Source: Polytrichum commune
Taxonomy: Eukaryota; Streptophyta; Polytrichopsida; Polytrichales; Polytrichaceae
DNA length: 64,000 nucleotides
Direction: 5' to 3'
Assembly: GCA_950295325.1 (NCBI GenBank)
Contig: OX485806.1
Span: 51,393,169 to 51,457,168 of the forward strand
The position numbers and the translations under genes were made by a program. The notes beneath the pieces were generated by a model. It ran no database searches, was not told the DNA's origin, and worked only from the letters and a program-made list of their open reading frames with translations. Shown here piece after piece: positions 12,530 to 24,804 of the stretch; position 1 is the first letter of the stretch; each line of letters starts with the position of its first letter.

Positions 12530-13830
12530 GCTACCTCCAAATTCCGCCAAAACCAACGATCTTGTGTCCAATCCGTGCAGAACCCACTAGCCAAATGAGA
12601 ATTTTCGGGTCCTGTGCCTTGTGCGGAGCGTGAAGCGATGCATCAGTTAAGGAATCTTGCACTGTGGACGCCGGCAAGTCGCACGCCACTCCAGCGCAGC
12701 TATAGATACCCGAGCTTGATGGCTGCTGCTTTCCGGATATGCCACATGTATCATGGTGATTGATGAAAAATCTAGGTTTTCCGAATAGACAGGTAGAAGA
12801 GGTCGGGTTTCATAGGATATAAGTGATGGGAAATTACACAATACATATTCATCTCCCTAACGTAAGTGGTGAGAACCAAGGTTTTCCATTTCTTCAGAAC
12901 AGGTCATAAAGCCCAGTGCCAGCCGGCTAATGCACAAAGGTCCCACCTTGATTTGGTATGGGTTTCTCAAGAAGGATGCAAACTTGGCAGGAAGTTGAAG
13001 GTTGCTTTGAGTATTTGACACCGGCCACCTAGAGTTATTGCTTTAAAGTATACTTCATCGACCATGGCGGTCAAGTCATAACATTACACAGTTCCTGGGC
13101 TGCCTTCCATGGGACCAGGTATCCATGAGCATAAATGTCCTTTAACTACGGAATTTATCATAGTTTTTGGAAAGAGACCATCATGTGATTGTTCAATAAT
13201 GTTATGGTCACGGTCACTCAAGTAGATGCAATCTTTTACTCCATAAAAATTTAGTATATGAATGATGGTCATGTACATCTTTGAAAAGGTTTTGTATAAT
13301 AAGATGGCACGAGATCTAAGCTACCAGTCCCAAAAAATGGCATTTATAAGTTTTTGTTTTTCATTTTTATTTTTATTTCTTTGTGCCTTGTTAGTTTGTT
13401 TTAATGTTGTTTCATATTTACTTCATAAGTTAGTGTTCCGCCCGGGGGTTCACACAATACTATCGTCCCTATTCACGAAACCACACAAAAGAGGTATGAT
13501 TTAAAAGTAAGGGATATAAAATAAACATAGTAGTAAAGTTATAATTATCTTCATTTTGTAGAAACATTGGGTTATTTCTAATACAAGAAGATATGCAAGC
13601 CTACATTAAGTTCTATAGGCATTTAAAATCATGCCATTATTTCTCATTCATGGCCCACATAGTTCATCCATACAAAACGGCCTATCATAGCCCCATTCAT
13701 CATTTTTATCCCAGTGACACATGTCATCCCCACTTGATGTTCCAAGCCTTTGTGGTTGCTACCGTATCCCTTTGGGTTGGTGATCATTTGTGTTGTTGCT
13801 ATGGAGCCATTTATATTGCCCTCACATTAT
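12530..13830. other. 5' flank of the LCAT4-like gene, no other gene seen
   Basis: The 5' UTR and promoter of the minus-strand acyltransferase gene must lie here (right of 12,525). No clear TATA box is placed at a convincing distance. The rest is AT-rich with no recognisable coding or repeat structure up to the LTR at 13,836. Confidence 0.45.
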
Positions 13831-13835
13831 CTGGG

Positions 13836-14920
13836 TGTGAGGCCAAACCACCCACCCTTATGCGTCCTAGTCCGGGTGGGGGAATGGGGATCACATTCAT
13901 GTTCACATAACTCCCTCTTCCCAACTTCGCAAATACTCATCACATTTCCCATCAACTCTTGCACACGAATTTATTCCATGACATGAGTACAAGCGTTAAC
14001 AAACGCTCTTCTTCCTTATCACAATTTTAACACCTCATATCGCGACCCCACAACTACTCACATCGAAATTCACCCCTTAATCCCACCGTCTAATGCCTAG
14101 TGATTCCCTAACTTGTTATTGAACCACTTCTCTAAATTAATATTATGAAAGAAACTAATTAACTAAACTACAACCTAGTCTAGTGTAACACTATTAGCTA
14201 CCTCCATTATGTCACTTCGGTCCCCACCCCTTAGGCTTCGGCCACCTTAGAATTAGAAGCAACCAGCTTCGGCCACCTTAAAGTCAAAAGCAACCAGCTT
14301 CGGCTGCCACCTTAGAATCAGAATGCAACCAGCTTCGACTGCCACCTTAGAATCAGAAGCAACCAGCTTTGGCTGCCACCTTAAAATCAGAAGCAACCAG
14401 GCTTCGGCCACCTTAGAATCAGAATGCAACCAGCTTCGGTTGCCACCTTTGAATCAGAAGCAACCAGGCTTCGGCCCTTAAACCACATTCTCGGAGCCTC
14501 CTCTCCCAAGGATTCAAGAGAGAGACCCCCACTAGGACCCCCGCTCCCACACACACAAAAAAAATACACAAAGAAAAACCAAGAGGGCTTAACCCCTCAC
14601 CTCTCTCCTACTTAGTAGGACCTTATCTTATCCACTAAGCCCTCACCCCCTAAACCAACACAATAGGTCCCAATTCAAACACTTAAACCCCGAGGCACTT
14701 CCCTTTACTTAACACACATGCTATCAACTTAACTAACCCAATCCCCTAATGCCACTCATCCTTTAATTAACCACACCAAATAAGCCTAAGGCCTAAAACA
14801 TAAATCCACACCAATCCTCACTTTTTTTAATATTTTTTTGAGATTCAAATAATAACTTCAAATGCAATTCTAAGTAAATTCTAACATAAAACCAATATGA
14901 GCAACCATTTTGGGCTCATA
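13836..14920 (-). mobile_element. Solo LTR, TSD CTGGG
   Basis: A 1,085-bp LTR without internal domain, oriented on the minus strand. The flanks are CTGGG (13,831-13,835) and CTGGG (14,921-14,925), a perfect 5-bp target duplication. On the plus strand it begins TGTGAGGCCAAACC and ends TTTTGGGCTCATA, so one terminal base has drifted from CA to TA. Near its U5 end it holds the word CCCTTATGCGTCCTAGTCCG, shared with four other LTRs in the window. It carries a minisatellite at 14,225-14,475. Solo LTRs arise by recombination between the two LTRs of a full element. Confidence 0.88.
14225..14475. repeat. ~35-bp minisatellite inside the solo LTR
   Basis: About seven copies of a 33-37 bp unit built on AGCAACCAGCTTCGGC and CACCTTAGAATCAG, with small insertions (GGCT, TGCC) between copies. 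It lies wholly inside the solo LTR and has no counterpart in the other LTRs of the window. Confidence 0.85.
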
Positions 14921-15079
14921 CTGGGTCATGAAATTTAATTGTAGGATGTGTTGGCTCCTCTGGAATGGGCCCTCCTTGACTATCAGGACGGTTTTTTCCT
15001 TACATGGCTTCTTCCTATGGTTTTTTCCCAAAGGGTTCCTTCGGACGATGACCCCAACTTGATGGTGTTGTTTTAAGGG

Positions 15080-15690
15080 GTTGGCTTTCCTATATTATGA
15101 ACAACCCTTATAACCTCTGTAACTTTCCACAGTTATGTGTGCCTATGCAACACGTGTCGTACATGGTTACAACGCCTTGTAGGGTTACAAAATAACATTT
15201 GTAATGCCAAGTTATGAAATCCCACATAGTTACATAAACCTAGCAAGTTATAGTGGCTCCACAATTATGAACTTTAAGGTTTAACTACTTGCACGTATAA
15301 GTTACGACCCTTGCATGGCTATGCTCATTCCACTATTTATCTTTTCTACATCATGTTTGTTGCACGGTTTAGGTTACGTCCTTCCATGGTTACGTTACTC
15401 CCATAGTTTAGGTTACACCCATGCCACAATTATGCTACATGTAGGGTCTAGCTCCTTGCAAAAATATACACCTCCCAAGGTTGAAGTCACACCCTTTTGA
15501 TGGCTATGATCACATTCTTGCATGGCTATGGTTACCCCCCTTGCACGGTTATGTTGTTTCCACTATTAGGTTGTTTTTATATGTGTTCCTTCCAGATTAC
15601 AACCTCTTGGGTTACATTCCTTCCGTAATTACAGTCAACACAAGGCTTAATTACATGTGGTTACAGTAGTTGCATGCCTACAAATTGGGA
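15080..15690. repeat. Degenerate short-period tandem array (GGTTAC/GGTTATG words)
   Basis: Some 20 loosely spaced copies of words such as CATGGTTAC, GCATGGCTATG, CACGGTTATG and AGGGTTACA occur every 20-40 bp. The array is too diverged for a clean period. Frames across it (for example 15,315-15,669 plus) are by-products of the repeat. Confidence 0.6.
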
Positions 15691-15699
15691 TTATTTGCG

Positions 15700-17290
15700 T
15701 AACCTACAATAAATCCATGATATATGTGGACATCATGAGTGGTAATTAGAGGGATAGGACCATGGCAAAGGATACTTTTGCGCAAAAAAAAAAAACTAAA
15801 ATTGTTGCAGGGTTTGGAGCTTCAATGATTGTGATGGATTACATTTTTTACAAATCAACAAAGCCATGATTGCAAATGGCAAGGTCACACTCCCATTTTT
15901 TTTAACCATCACCACCCGAAGGATTGGTGTACTCAAAAAAAATTCTTGAAGAACGTGGGATGCAACAATTGCAAAATAAACAGTGAATCAAGTGAGCCCC
16001 TCATTTGGTCATGGCTGAGGTACAATGATGAAAATGCATTGACTCTACATATTTTTCTAAAGGTGAATTATTCACCAATTTTTGTAATACAAAATTCCTC
16101 TTTAGAGGTTTACTTGAGATGTTGGTTATTTTTGTTGTTTTAAATTTTAAATGTTTTTTTGTTCTTTTTTACTATGGATGTGAGGTAGCGGTTAGAGTTG
16201 TTTTTGCCTCCCATTTTTATAGCAAATTATATTGATTTCAAATCTATTTTTGAGAAGAATTATGGAATCAATTTCAATTTCCAAATTCCAATCTAGGGTT
16301 TTCAATTATACAATTATTGGAGGATTTATAAATTAATTGTTTTTAAGATCTTGTTGCAATTACCAACCTTTCGTATTTGTTCATGTTGATTTTTGTTTTG
16401 TTTTTGTAAACATAAATTTAACCATATTTTATTTGGGTAAAATTCTTGTTGAATATATTGTAATAAACTTATAGGCTACAAATATCTTCTAGTATGGCAA
16501 GTTGCAAGAAACAAACAACCTTTTCATGTCATTGAGATCCATTTCTAATGTCCCCACATGTGTCTTTTTACATCATCTCAATCAAAGACCCCAATAGGTT
16601 GTTTAGGTTTTTTTTCTCTTTTATGTTACCATTGAAAGAGCTAGTCATAGGAGAGTGTCGCATTGTATTATTTTTGGGCAAATTATATAAAACATTAAGG
16701 TAAATACATTTATTCGAGTGAGCATTGTAGTGATGGTATAGGTCATTGAAACCAATAAGGCAAGTTTTTTCCCCTTTGTTGTTATGCTTACCCATACACC
16801 CATACACCCATCCTTGGACATATGGCGTATGTCATTATAAAAGTAGCATGTGCAAAATTAAAATAATCCTTAAAACAAAGTACATAAATCTAGAAACAAA
16901 TAGGGTGTCATAGCCTCAACATACTTGAAAACTCCATTGTTTTTCATAGCAATAGTGTCCTCAATGTAGTGTTTGTTGTGGTAAATGTGTTGTAAACATT
17001 TGGCATTCCAACTCAAAGCAATTATGACTCATCAACTAGAGGTTGCAAAAAAAATGTGCATGTCATTTACTTGTCTTGGCCCTCCATCATTATATGCACA
17101 CCATTATTGCTTAAAGTTGCAAACATTGATATTGAATTAGTAGGTGTAAATGCATTGCACAAAATAATGATTTTATTGGCAAACCAATGAAACATTGAAG
17201 CCCATAAAACAATCCAACATCCAACATCATATTTCATCTACAAAGAACATGTACATTCTTATGTCCACCATTAAATGACTTAAGAATTTA
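15700..17290. other. No gene recognised
   Basis: Strongly AT-rich sequence with poly-A and poly-T runs. No frame exceeds 80 codons and no LTR ends, TSDs or RNA gene were found. Confidence 0.55.
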
Positions 17291-17299
17291 TTTTTTTTG

Positions 17300-18040
17300 G
17301 TTTTCAATCATGTTGTGAATGAGAAACCTCCGCACAGTCTGGGCCAAATTCAGTTGTAAACGAGGAAGTGAGGGATGCCTCTCGGATACTGATTGATGAA
17401 AGAGGGAAGAGCTGCATGAGGCTAGAGGGCTGGTAAACGATCAAGAGGCCTTGCATTGGAATCAAAATCTTCAATTGAGCCCTTGGGCATCGGAGCAGCT
17501 GTCGAGAGGAAGGTGAATTCGGCTGCGACCAAGGAGTGAGGCTGTTGGGATTTTGACAGGCTGGATCAGGGGCTGGGAAACACACCTGTCCGAGGTTGGA
17601 GTTAGGAACTGGCATCAGACGGCTTGCTGGATATGGTCCAAGGTTGGTAATAAGTCGTGAAATTGTGTGGCAGTCAAGACAGTGGCTGCTGATTTATTAG
17701 TAAGTGGCATTTAGGGTGTCGACAACCAAGGGTGATGTTGACATGGCCTCAATGTGATTAAATAATGTTTAGGGTTGGCGAGTAGCTTAATGTGGGGTTA
17801 TGGGCTTAGGCATGAGTGTGAATGGTTTGGGTGACCTTGTGGGAATTGTGTGTGAGGAAGAGAGCATTTTTAAATGCTTGGAACCGTGTTTCACTTGAAT
17901 AAAAAAATAGTGTGCCTTTCCACTGACATTATCGGAGTGCTGGAGTCGTAGTCCATTGCTGAGGTAGTCACGTAAGTGCATGTGAGCCATAGGCTCTCAC
18001 CCGGACTACAACGCATAAGGGTGGGGGTTTGTGGCTGACA
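17300..18040 (+). mobile_element. LTR 3' portion (5' end not found)
   Basis: The segment ends GGGTTTGTGGCTGACA at 18,040, preceded at 17,998-18,025 by the U5 word shared with the other LTRs here (CACCCGGACTACAACGCATA then AGGGTGGG). The GC-rich part at 17,304-17,640 resembles in composition the GC-rich middle of the gypsy LTR at 41,406-43,010. I could not find the TG start or a TSD, so it may be a truncated solo LTR. Confidence 0.55.
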
Positions 18041-18049
18041 CCCCCCAGC

Positions 18050-19730
18050 CTCAAGTGGAATATTGGGGCCTAGCATACTTTGCCTAACGCACAAACAAGG
18101 TCAATGGGAATTGAAAGATTGGTGATGGGGCCAAACCCTTACCAATTTTGGATTGGATTTTTTTGGCATTGAGATGTGGATATCATTGTGTTCATGAGCA
18201 CAAAAAAAATTGTATGTTATGAACACAAATGTACCTTTGTACTTGACCAAAGAGAGCTAGAGGAAGATCCAGCAAGGAACGAAGGCCAACAGACAAAAAT
18301 TGCGAGCTAGCAGGGAGGGGAGCCGACCCACAAGGACAAGTGCCAACGAAGGAGGTTGCGGAGCCAAGAGGGGACTCGAAGCCCATGGTACTTTGAAACA
18401 CCTAACCAAAGGTGACCGATGGAAAACTCCATGGAAGTAGGTGGCTTAAATACACCCCCATTGCGGTTAGGGTGTTCTAAGATTGGACGAAGAACACTAC
18501 GGTACGAGGATGAATTGATGGACTTAGGATATATTTAATTGGATATGTTTAGATGAATATAATATACGAATGAAGGTTATGGACGGATAAATATAATGCA
18601 TGGATAAATGGAATGTACAAATGAATGTCACACATAGATGAATGGAATGCACGGATGAACAAAATGAAATCAAATAATTATAGATTAAAAAATCATTACT
18701 TTGAGGTAGTCCACCCATCTGGTGTGTGTGTGTGTGGTATTTCTTTAGGTTTATTTTATATCTAAATTTGAGCATTTGTATTATTTGCACACTGGTAATC
18801 TAGGGGGCATCTCAAAATAGATTTGACTATTTTATGTGTATGTTTGTATTGGAGAACCATTTGTCTCTACATAGGGTATTGCATTTTTGCATGGGAAGCA
18901 AATGTGGTTACATATCTTTTCTCTATGTATTTTTCAAATTGCAAACTAAAACATCATGTTGTGTGGATGTTGGATGGGTAGATGATCAATACAATGATTA
19001 ATGGCCAATCAAATGGAAAGGGAATTCTATAATGCAAAGGTGTTATGCTCCTCATAGGCCAATTTAATAGCCGCATCATTTCCAATGATGTTTGTATGAG
19101 CTCTGATTTTTTTGGATGGTGATATTATGGTGGATGTTTTTAGCAAATTTATTATTTAATTGGGTGGTTACAAATGGAGGATGAGTGTTTTATGTAGCTA
19201 AGGAGACAATATATGTTGTTGAGGCTGTATGTGAATATAAATGTATCGTTGGGAGCATTTTAGGGTGTGCCATAGTAATCAATAGTGCGTATACTTAAGC
19301 TATAAAAATATTGTGGTATCCGGTTAGGCAAGCAACCCTACAGACTTCTGGTGGTCCATTGAAAACTTTGATTCTTGCAATATTTTTTTTATGTCCTCCA
19401 TCCGATGCATTGAATGAATGTTGGCATTAATTAGAGGTTTTTTAAAACAATACCAAAGAAAATGATTGGAAACGAGCAGAGGGACACCAAGAGCGAGCAA
19501 AGGGATACCAAAAGCGGACAAGGATAGTGAAAATAAGTCGTTATGTTGTGACGGTGAATGAAAGACGATGAGGAAGCCAACTAGGAGGAGCAAGACAACG
19601 ACAAAATTTTGGAGGCCCGGAGAAAGGCCATATACTAGGGATTTGAAGGCCAAAGCGGATTATAAGATGGAATGGGACCAACAACCGAATTTGGGTATCA
19701 ACCACAGGCGGGTACCTCAAGGGTATGCCT
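18050..19730. other. Intergenic, with a small minisatellite
   Basis: No gene is recognised. A GC-richer patch at 18,230-18,430 lies between AT-rich stretches. At about 18,540-18,660 there are 5-6 copies of a roughly 20-bp unit (GGATGAATGGAATGCACG-like), and a (GT)n run occurs at 18,721-18,736. Nothing else stands out. Confidence 0.5.
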
Positions 19731-19739
19731 GAGTAATAC

Positions 19740-20715
19740 CAACACAAATGAGCTCATTGAAGTACTATTATACAAGTAAAATAATTAATGAGCCATTACG
19801 CAATGATCCACCAATTAGTGAGTCAATAGTAAACTATTATAATTAGTAAGCCATCTAGGATTGGTGAGCTCCTCAAGCCACTTTGATAATCCCTAGGCCA
19901 CCTAGATGAAGGTAATAAGGGGTGGAGGAAAGTAAAAACCAAAAATTGAGTTTCTGGCAATTTTAATAAAAAATTCCTCATACTTAGATAATGCTAGGTA
20001 GATGCTTGGATATATCTATCACATGATGTTTTAAAAGGAAGATGTAGGAAATTTTTCTCTTCATAAGAATTCTCACAAAGATTTCCTCATCTTCTCAAAA
20101 CAAAAAAAAAATTAAAAAAACTAAGAGAGGGGCACATGTTAGATACCACCTCCCACTATATATAGAGTAGGGATTTGTTGTAGCACACCTTTTTATCATG
20201 ACAATAAACTACGCGAGAGCTAGATCCTTTGTATCTTTACCGTTATGAATATAAGAGTTTCAAGCTCAAACCTTCTTCCTAATTATTTAAGTTAGAGGCA
20301 AAGTAATTGAAGGTATAAACATCATCAAATTGATTGTGATTGAGAGATTTCACAAACGCTATGGATAGAAACTCACATGGGTTGGAAATTTTGAATAATT
20401 GTAATTTTTTTTATGGAGTTTACAAGAAGTCAGAGAAAATATGAATGTTTAAAGAGATATTATAGAAGCTCACATGAGGTGAGAATAGTTATATGACAAA
20501 GTTGATGAATGGAATTGGATACTTTAAAGACATTGAGGAATTTAATGGGAGAAAAAAATTAAAAATATCATAATAAGAATGTATGAGGTTGTATGCAAAG
20601 ACATTGATAATGAAATACATGTATATTTCTAAATCAATGTCACTATAAATGTAAGAGTTATTAAGTTCTTAACATAAACCAAATCATAATGAATTCTTTG
20701 CGTATTTAATACATT
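19740..20715 (+). mobile_element. LTR-like fragment, family shared with 61,180-62,800
   Basis: Long similarity to 61,180-62,300 in the same orientation: shared words AAGCCA...TAGGATTGGTG, CACATGTTAG, CACTATATATAGAG, AGAGCTAG(A/G)TCCTTTGTAT and CTCACATG. A TATA box (CTATATATAG, 20,156-20,165) sits in the same context in both copies (61,656-61,666), as expected for the U3/R boundary of an LTR. Neither copy has a clean terminus here. No coding capacity. Confidence 0.6.
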
Positions 20716-20719
20716 ATGC

Positions 20720-21750
20720 TAACATTCGGACGACACTCCTATGTGAGCAGAGATTTGGAGAGCAGAGAGGAAGCAAACATAGCAAACTTGTCAGACTAAA
20801 TTATGTATTATTTAAAAATAGAATAGAATATATATATGGAATCTAGAATCTTCCAAAAATAGTAAAAATGTATGACCTATTTCCGTGGAATGTATAGGTC
20901 CAAAAATAAATTAAAACAACCTGAATTTGAAATGGTCTCATTAAATTTGGAAACCGGGAAGTGCTAAAATGATATAAAATTTATGATAAAATAGATAAGT
21001 ATATGATTAAAACCAAGGGTGATCCCAAAAAAAAAAAATGATTTTATCGAGATTGGTATATTGAAGAATGAGTCAATCAAAATACAAAGGGCGACCAACT
21101 TGCTTCGTTTTTATTCCATCACTTTTATGTTTGTCCTATGTGTGAGTCAACTCTAGAGCTTGGACTCCAACAATTATTGTTTGTGGTCGAAGAGATTATC
21201 TTCAACTGAATATATATGAGGACATAAGTTAGACTTGTATCCAATACGGATGTAGAGACGTATGCATACAATGGGAGAAGAGAGAGACATGTTCGCTGGC
21301 CTAGGATGGGAGAAGGAGATTAAAAATCTAGGAGATCCCCATGTTCCCTTTAATCCATCGTCGGAACATGACATAGGTGTTGGAAATCAATATAGTGATG
21401 ACTACAAGCTGACTCCATTTTCACAGTCCACACAAGCATGGAGGGGGAGGATGTAGGAGGAGCAGAAACAATACGCAAAAAATGACAAGAGGCGAGCAGA
21501 TGTGCTGGACAAGGACGCCACAAGGTGCATGAATAGTCAGGCAGATGATGCAGCTGAGTTGAATGAAGAGAAGTCAAACGACATGGAGAAAGAGGTCAAG
21601 GTGGTAGGTGAATCTTTGAGGCCTTTGTTGTTTCTCGAGAGAATGAAAGGATTATCGCCGCATCATCGTCCTTAGAAAGATCAAATGAGGGATAAAACGG
21701 TTTCGTACGTTGATTCGACCGGGTCCACCTCCATCAAGAAATGACGATGA
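20720..21750. other. No intact gene; downstream flank of the MULE-like pseudogene
   Basis: AT-rich from 20,720 to about 21,100, then more balanced. The minus-strand continuation of the transposase pseudogene (which would hold the SWIM zinc finger) is not recognisable below 21,756. Short frames at 21,174-21,577 have no motif I can name. Confidence 0.45.
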
Positions 21751-21755
21751 AACAT

Positions 21756-22807
21756 CTAGGAGGTTGGCAACACGGAAGTAGAGGGTTTGGACTGCAACAT
21801 GATAACGCAACCAAATCCAGGGCGTGGAATCGTGGTGACCTTCAATATAGTCCCGTCCATAGCTCGTGCAGATGCCACCATCTGTATTTGTTTTGTTGAT
21901 GGTACGGTGGCAGACCGTCTCGTAGTTTTGGACTGCTTAGAAGAAGGATAAGAGTCTGGGTTGGCTGAAACGTCCACTGCAAAGTGGTCGAGGGGAAGAA
22001 CCGATGTGTTGAAGAGGCGAGTGGGCGTGATGCGTTCTTTTTTAAGGAGCTAAAAACCGGCATTCTTCAGCTTTAGCATCTCCGAACGAGTGAGGTTGGT
22101 ACCAAACTTGACATATCACACGGGCGGGATTGGAGGTTGTTATTGGTCTGTAGAGAATTTGTCGACCCACTTGCAACGTGATCATTTGACACAACGTTCA
22201 ATGTCGTCGGATAAAAAAAAAAACTTCTCGACTTTAGGTGCTATAAATTTGTAATAGTTTCAAACTCCAAGGTATGCCGGTGCAGGGGTACTCTTGGAGT
22301 TGGAGACGATTTTGGCAGTGCATTTTTTCTTGGTAATAGCATGCATGGCCCAACATGCCTTGGAGGAATTGTAAGGAACGCGAGCAATATGCCAGAGCTT
22401 CTCGTCCACTTTGTGGTGACACAAAGTGTACAATAGTGACACATCGAAAATCTAGACCAGTAGGATGGGGTGGTGGAACCTCGATCACGGTCGGGGATCA
22501 CTCCTCGACGATGGTAGGCAAAGGTGAAGCATGAGATATTGTGGTTCTTTGAGCGACACGGGGGCGAGAGAAGTTGACGATGTCGGGGCGGTGGGTTTCA
22601 TCGTCAGGTCCAATGGGGGTGTTGGGCTTGTGATTCTGCGAGCCGAATACCTCGGCAGGTGGGACTACGAGTATAGAATTCGTCCCCGCCAGGCATATCG
22701 AGGAAAACCTTCTGTAGGACAGCGGGGTCACGAGTCTGTTGAGCACAACGTTGAGCGCATCGAAGTTTGAGTTCTTCTTTGCTAGGGCCATCGCCCCCAA
22801 CGCCACC
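21756..22807 (-). pseudogene. MULE-like transposase pseudogene, 3' part (after the insertion)
   Basis: C-terminal part of the transposase whose N-terminal part is at 29,255-31,660. Segments in changing frames match the second copy at 53.6-56.9 kb in order: GDGPSKEELKLRCAQ (22,790 down), WHIARVPYNSSKACWAMHAI (22,410 down; the other copy has WYIARLPPNSAKQCWALQVI), YVKFGTNLTRSEMLKLKNAG (about 22,120 down) and GTILKVTTIPRPGFGCVIM (21,850 down). The SWIM zinc finger expected next is missing. Frameshifts and stops make it non-functional. Confidence 0.75.
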
Positions 22808-23599
22808 TGTGAGCATCAAAATTGCCCCCAATAGCAATTTGGCTCATAATTGAGGTGTTTTAGAAAAATCATTAGATTAGTAATAGAAAAATTTAACGAA
22901 AAAAACCATTTAGATTAAGGTAGGTTGACTAGGGGTATTTTACCGTTGGGGTAAAATTCTTAGGCAAGTAGAAATTAGAAACCGAAGGGATAAAAGATAA
23001 ATGCCCTTTACCCGAATTGGAAGTGTGAAAATAGTGGGCTAGTAAGTAGGTAAGTTAAGTTAGGAATAACCAAATCAGGCAAAAAAAAAATCAAACGACA
23101 GCAAAAAACAAGAGTAATTCCAAAAGCGGCCAAGAAAAAAAATGACAACTACGAGCGTAAGGGATCTTGCCAACTAAGGCAAGGGGGCCATGTTGCCACC
23201 CTTGCCAACCAAAATGAAGTTCAAATAGAAATGAAAAAACCTTTATAAGGGCTTGAGCAAGTGGGGTGTGAGGTGGCATCCCTCCCTCTTTTTTCGCCAC
23301 CAAGGACTGGTTGCCACCGTTTAGAAAACGGGACCCATCGGTGAATGGAAGGGAGAAGGGGCCCAACCCTTCATTTGAAGGGTGATAAAAATCCCCTCTT
23401 CCTCTTTTAATCATCTTTTTAAATTTTTATATTTTTCACAGCAAAACCCTCCAGAATTGTAGTTAATAGAAGAACAACATTCTCATTATTTCAATACAAG
23501 CATAAGTTAGAATTCTTATAGTTAGAACTTTTGAGAGAAGGTAGTGTGTTTTTTAACACACCCTTAAGTAGCTATGTCATTTTCAAGCGAATGTAGTGG

Positions 23600-24275
23600 A
23601 CACAAAAATTACAATTTAGCCTTCTAATTTTGAGCAAAAATAGCCCTTTATGTTAGCTTTCCAAAAAGCCTAAAATTATTAGAATCAGAGTTAGAAAGCA
23701 AAAATTATGAGTGTTTGATTGAAGATGTCTCAACTGCTTCTTAAATTATAAGCGCCGACTTTGCAAGCGCATAACTGCAAGACAACTCATTCAGTTGTTT
23801 GGTATTTGGTGTGTTATATATTTTTTTTATATTTTTTTAGAATGTGTAAGCATGCTAGAATCTAATTTTACGTGTGAAAGTTATGAGTGTTTTAATGAAG
23901 GTGTTTCAGCTGCTTTTCAAACTATAAGTACTGACTTTGCAAGCGCATAACTAAAAGAGAAATGATCTTGTTGCTTTGATATTTAAATATGTCATAGTTC
24001 TTGTTGTTAGCTTTCTAGAAAGTATAAGTTTGTCACAATCAAATTTAAGAAGTGAGAGTTATGAATGTTTGAATGAAGGTATCCCAACTGCCTCTTGAAT
24101 TCTAAGAGCTGACTTTGTAAGCTCATATCTCTAAGAAGGTACATGCAGTTTCTTTCATAATTGGATGAATTATATTTCTTGTTGTTAGCTTTCCAGATTA
24201 CTAAAAATTGTTCTAATTGAAGCTTATAAACAAAAGTTGTGGACGTTTAAGCGAAGGGGTGTCTGCTGCCTTACG
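23600..24275. repeat. ~177-bp tandem repeat, about 4 units
   Basis: Units share TGTTAGCTTTCC, AAAATTATGAGTGTTT, GAAGGTGTCTCAACTGC and GACTTTGCAAGCGCATAA. The anchor word TTAGCTTTC occurs at 23,656, 24,007 and 24,185, that is at 1x or 2x 175-178 bp, with a degenerate copy between the first two. The period is close to nucleosome length. It lies in the left half of the 6.44-kb insertion. Confidence 0.8.
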
Positions 24276-24804
24276 AGAAGAGGTTGGTCCATCCATGGTT
24301 CGTCCATCCATGGTGTGCACGGTGGTTTTCTCTACAAGCAGACCGCAACGGAGCAAAGCTGGAAAATTAGTATCAGGAATCGACGAAATGGTGAGGAAGA
24401 TGTCGGAGTAGCTGTGGAGGGAGGAGGAGACATGGCTTACTTATTTCATATCGATTGGGATAGAGGCCAAGGGCAAGTATAAAGGGCATCCATCCAGGTA
24501 CGCTAGTGTGACTAGACGCTTCTCTGACACTTTAAGACTCGATACTTGGAACTGGTTACTGGTTACTAGACGCTTACTTGTGACTTGGATACTAGACTTT
24601 TGACTCGTTACTTGATTCGAGTTACTGTTCTGGCCTGATTCGCTTAGGAGGATGCTTCTCGATTAGTTCCCGGTCCGTGGTTCTGTCATTTGTAACTAGA
24701 CTTTTATAAAAAATTACTAAGACTTAATTTTGACAAGTATGGAATTATGTTAAGTAGTATCATCATATGTGTAATGAATAGATCCATTTATGGTGAGAGA
24801 GTGA

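Noticed and set aside
12526-12594. Upstream start of the LCAT4-like protein at 12,594
   Set aside because: The codon there is TTG, not ATG; the first in-frame ATG is at 12,525 and gives the N-terminus expected for the family.
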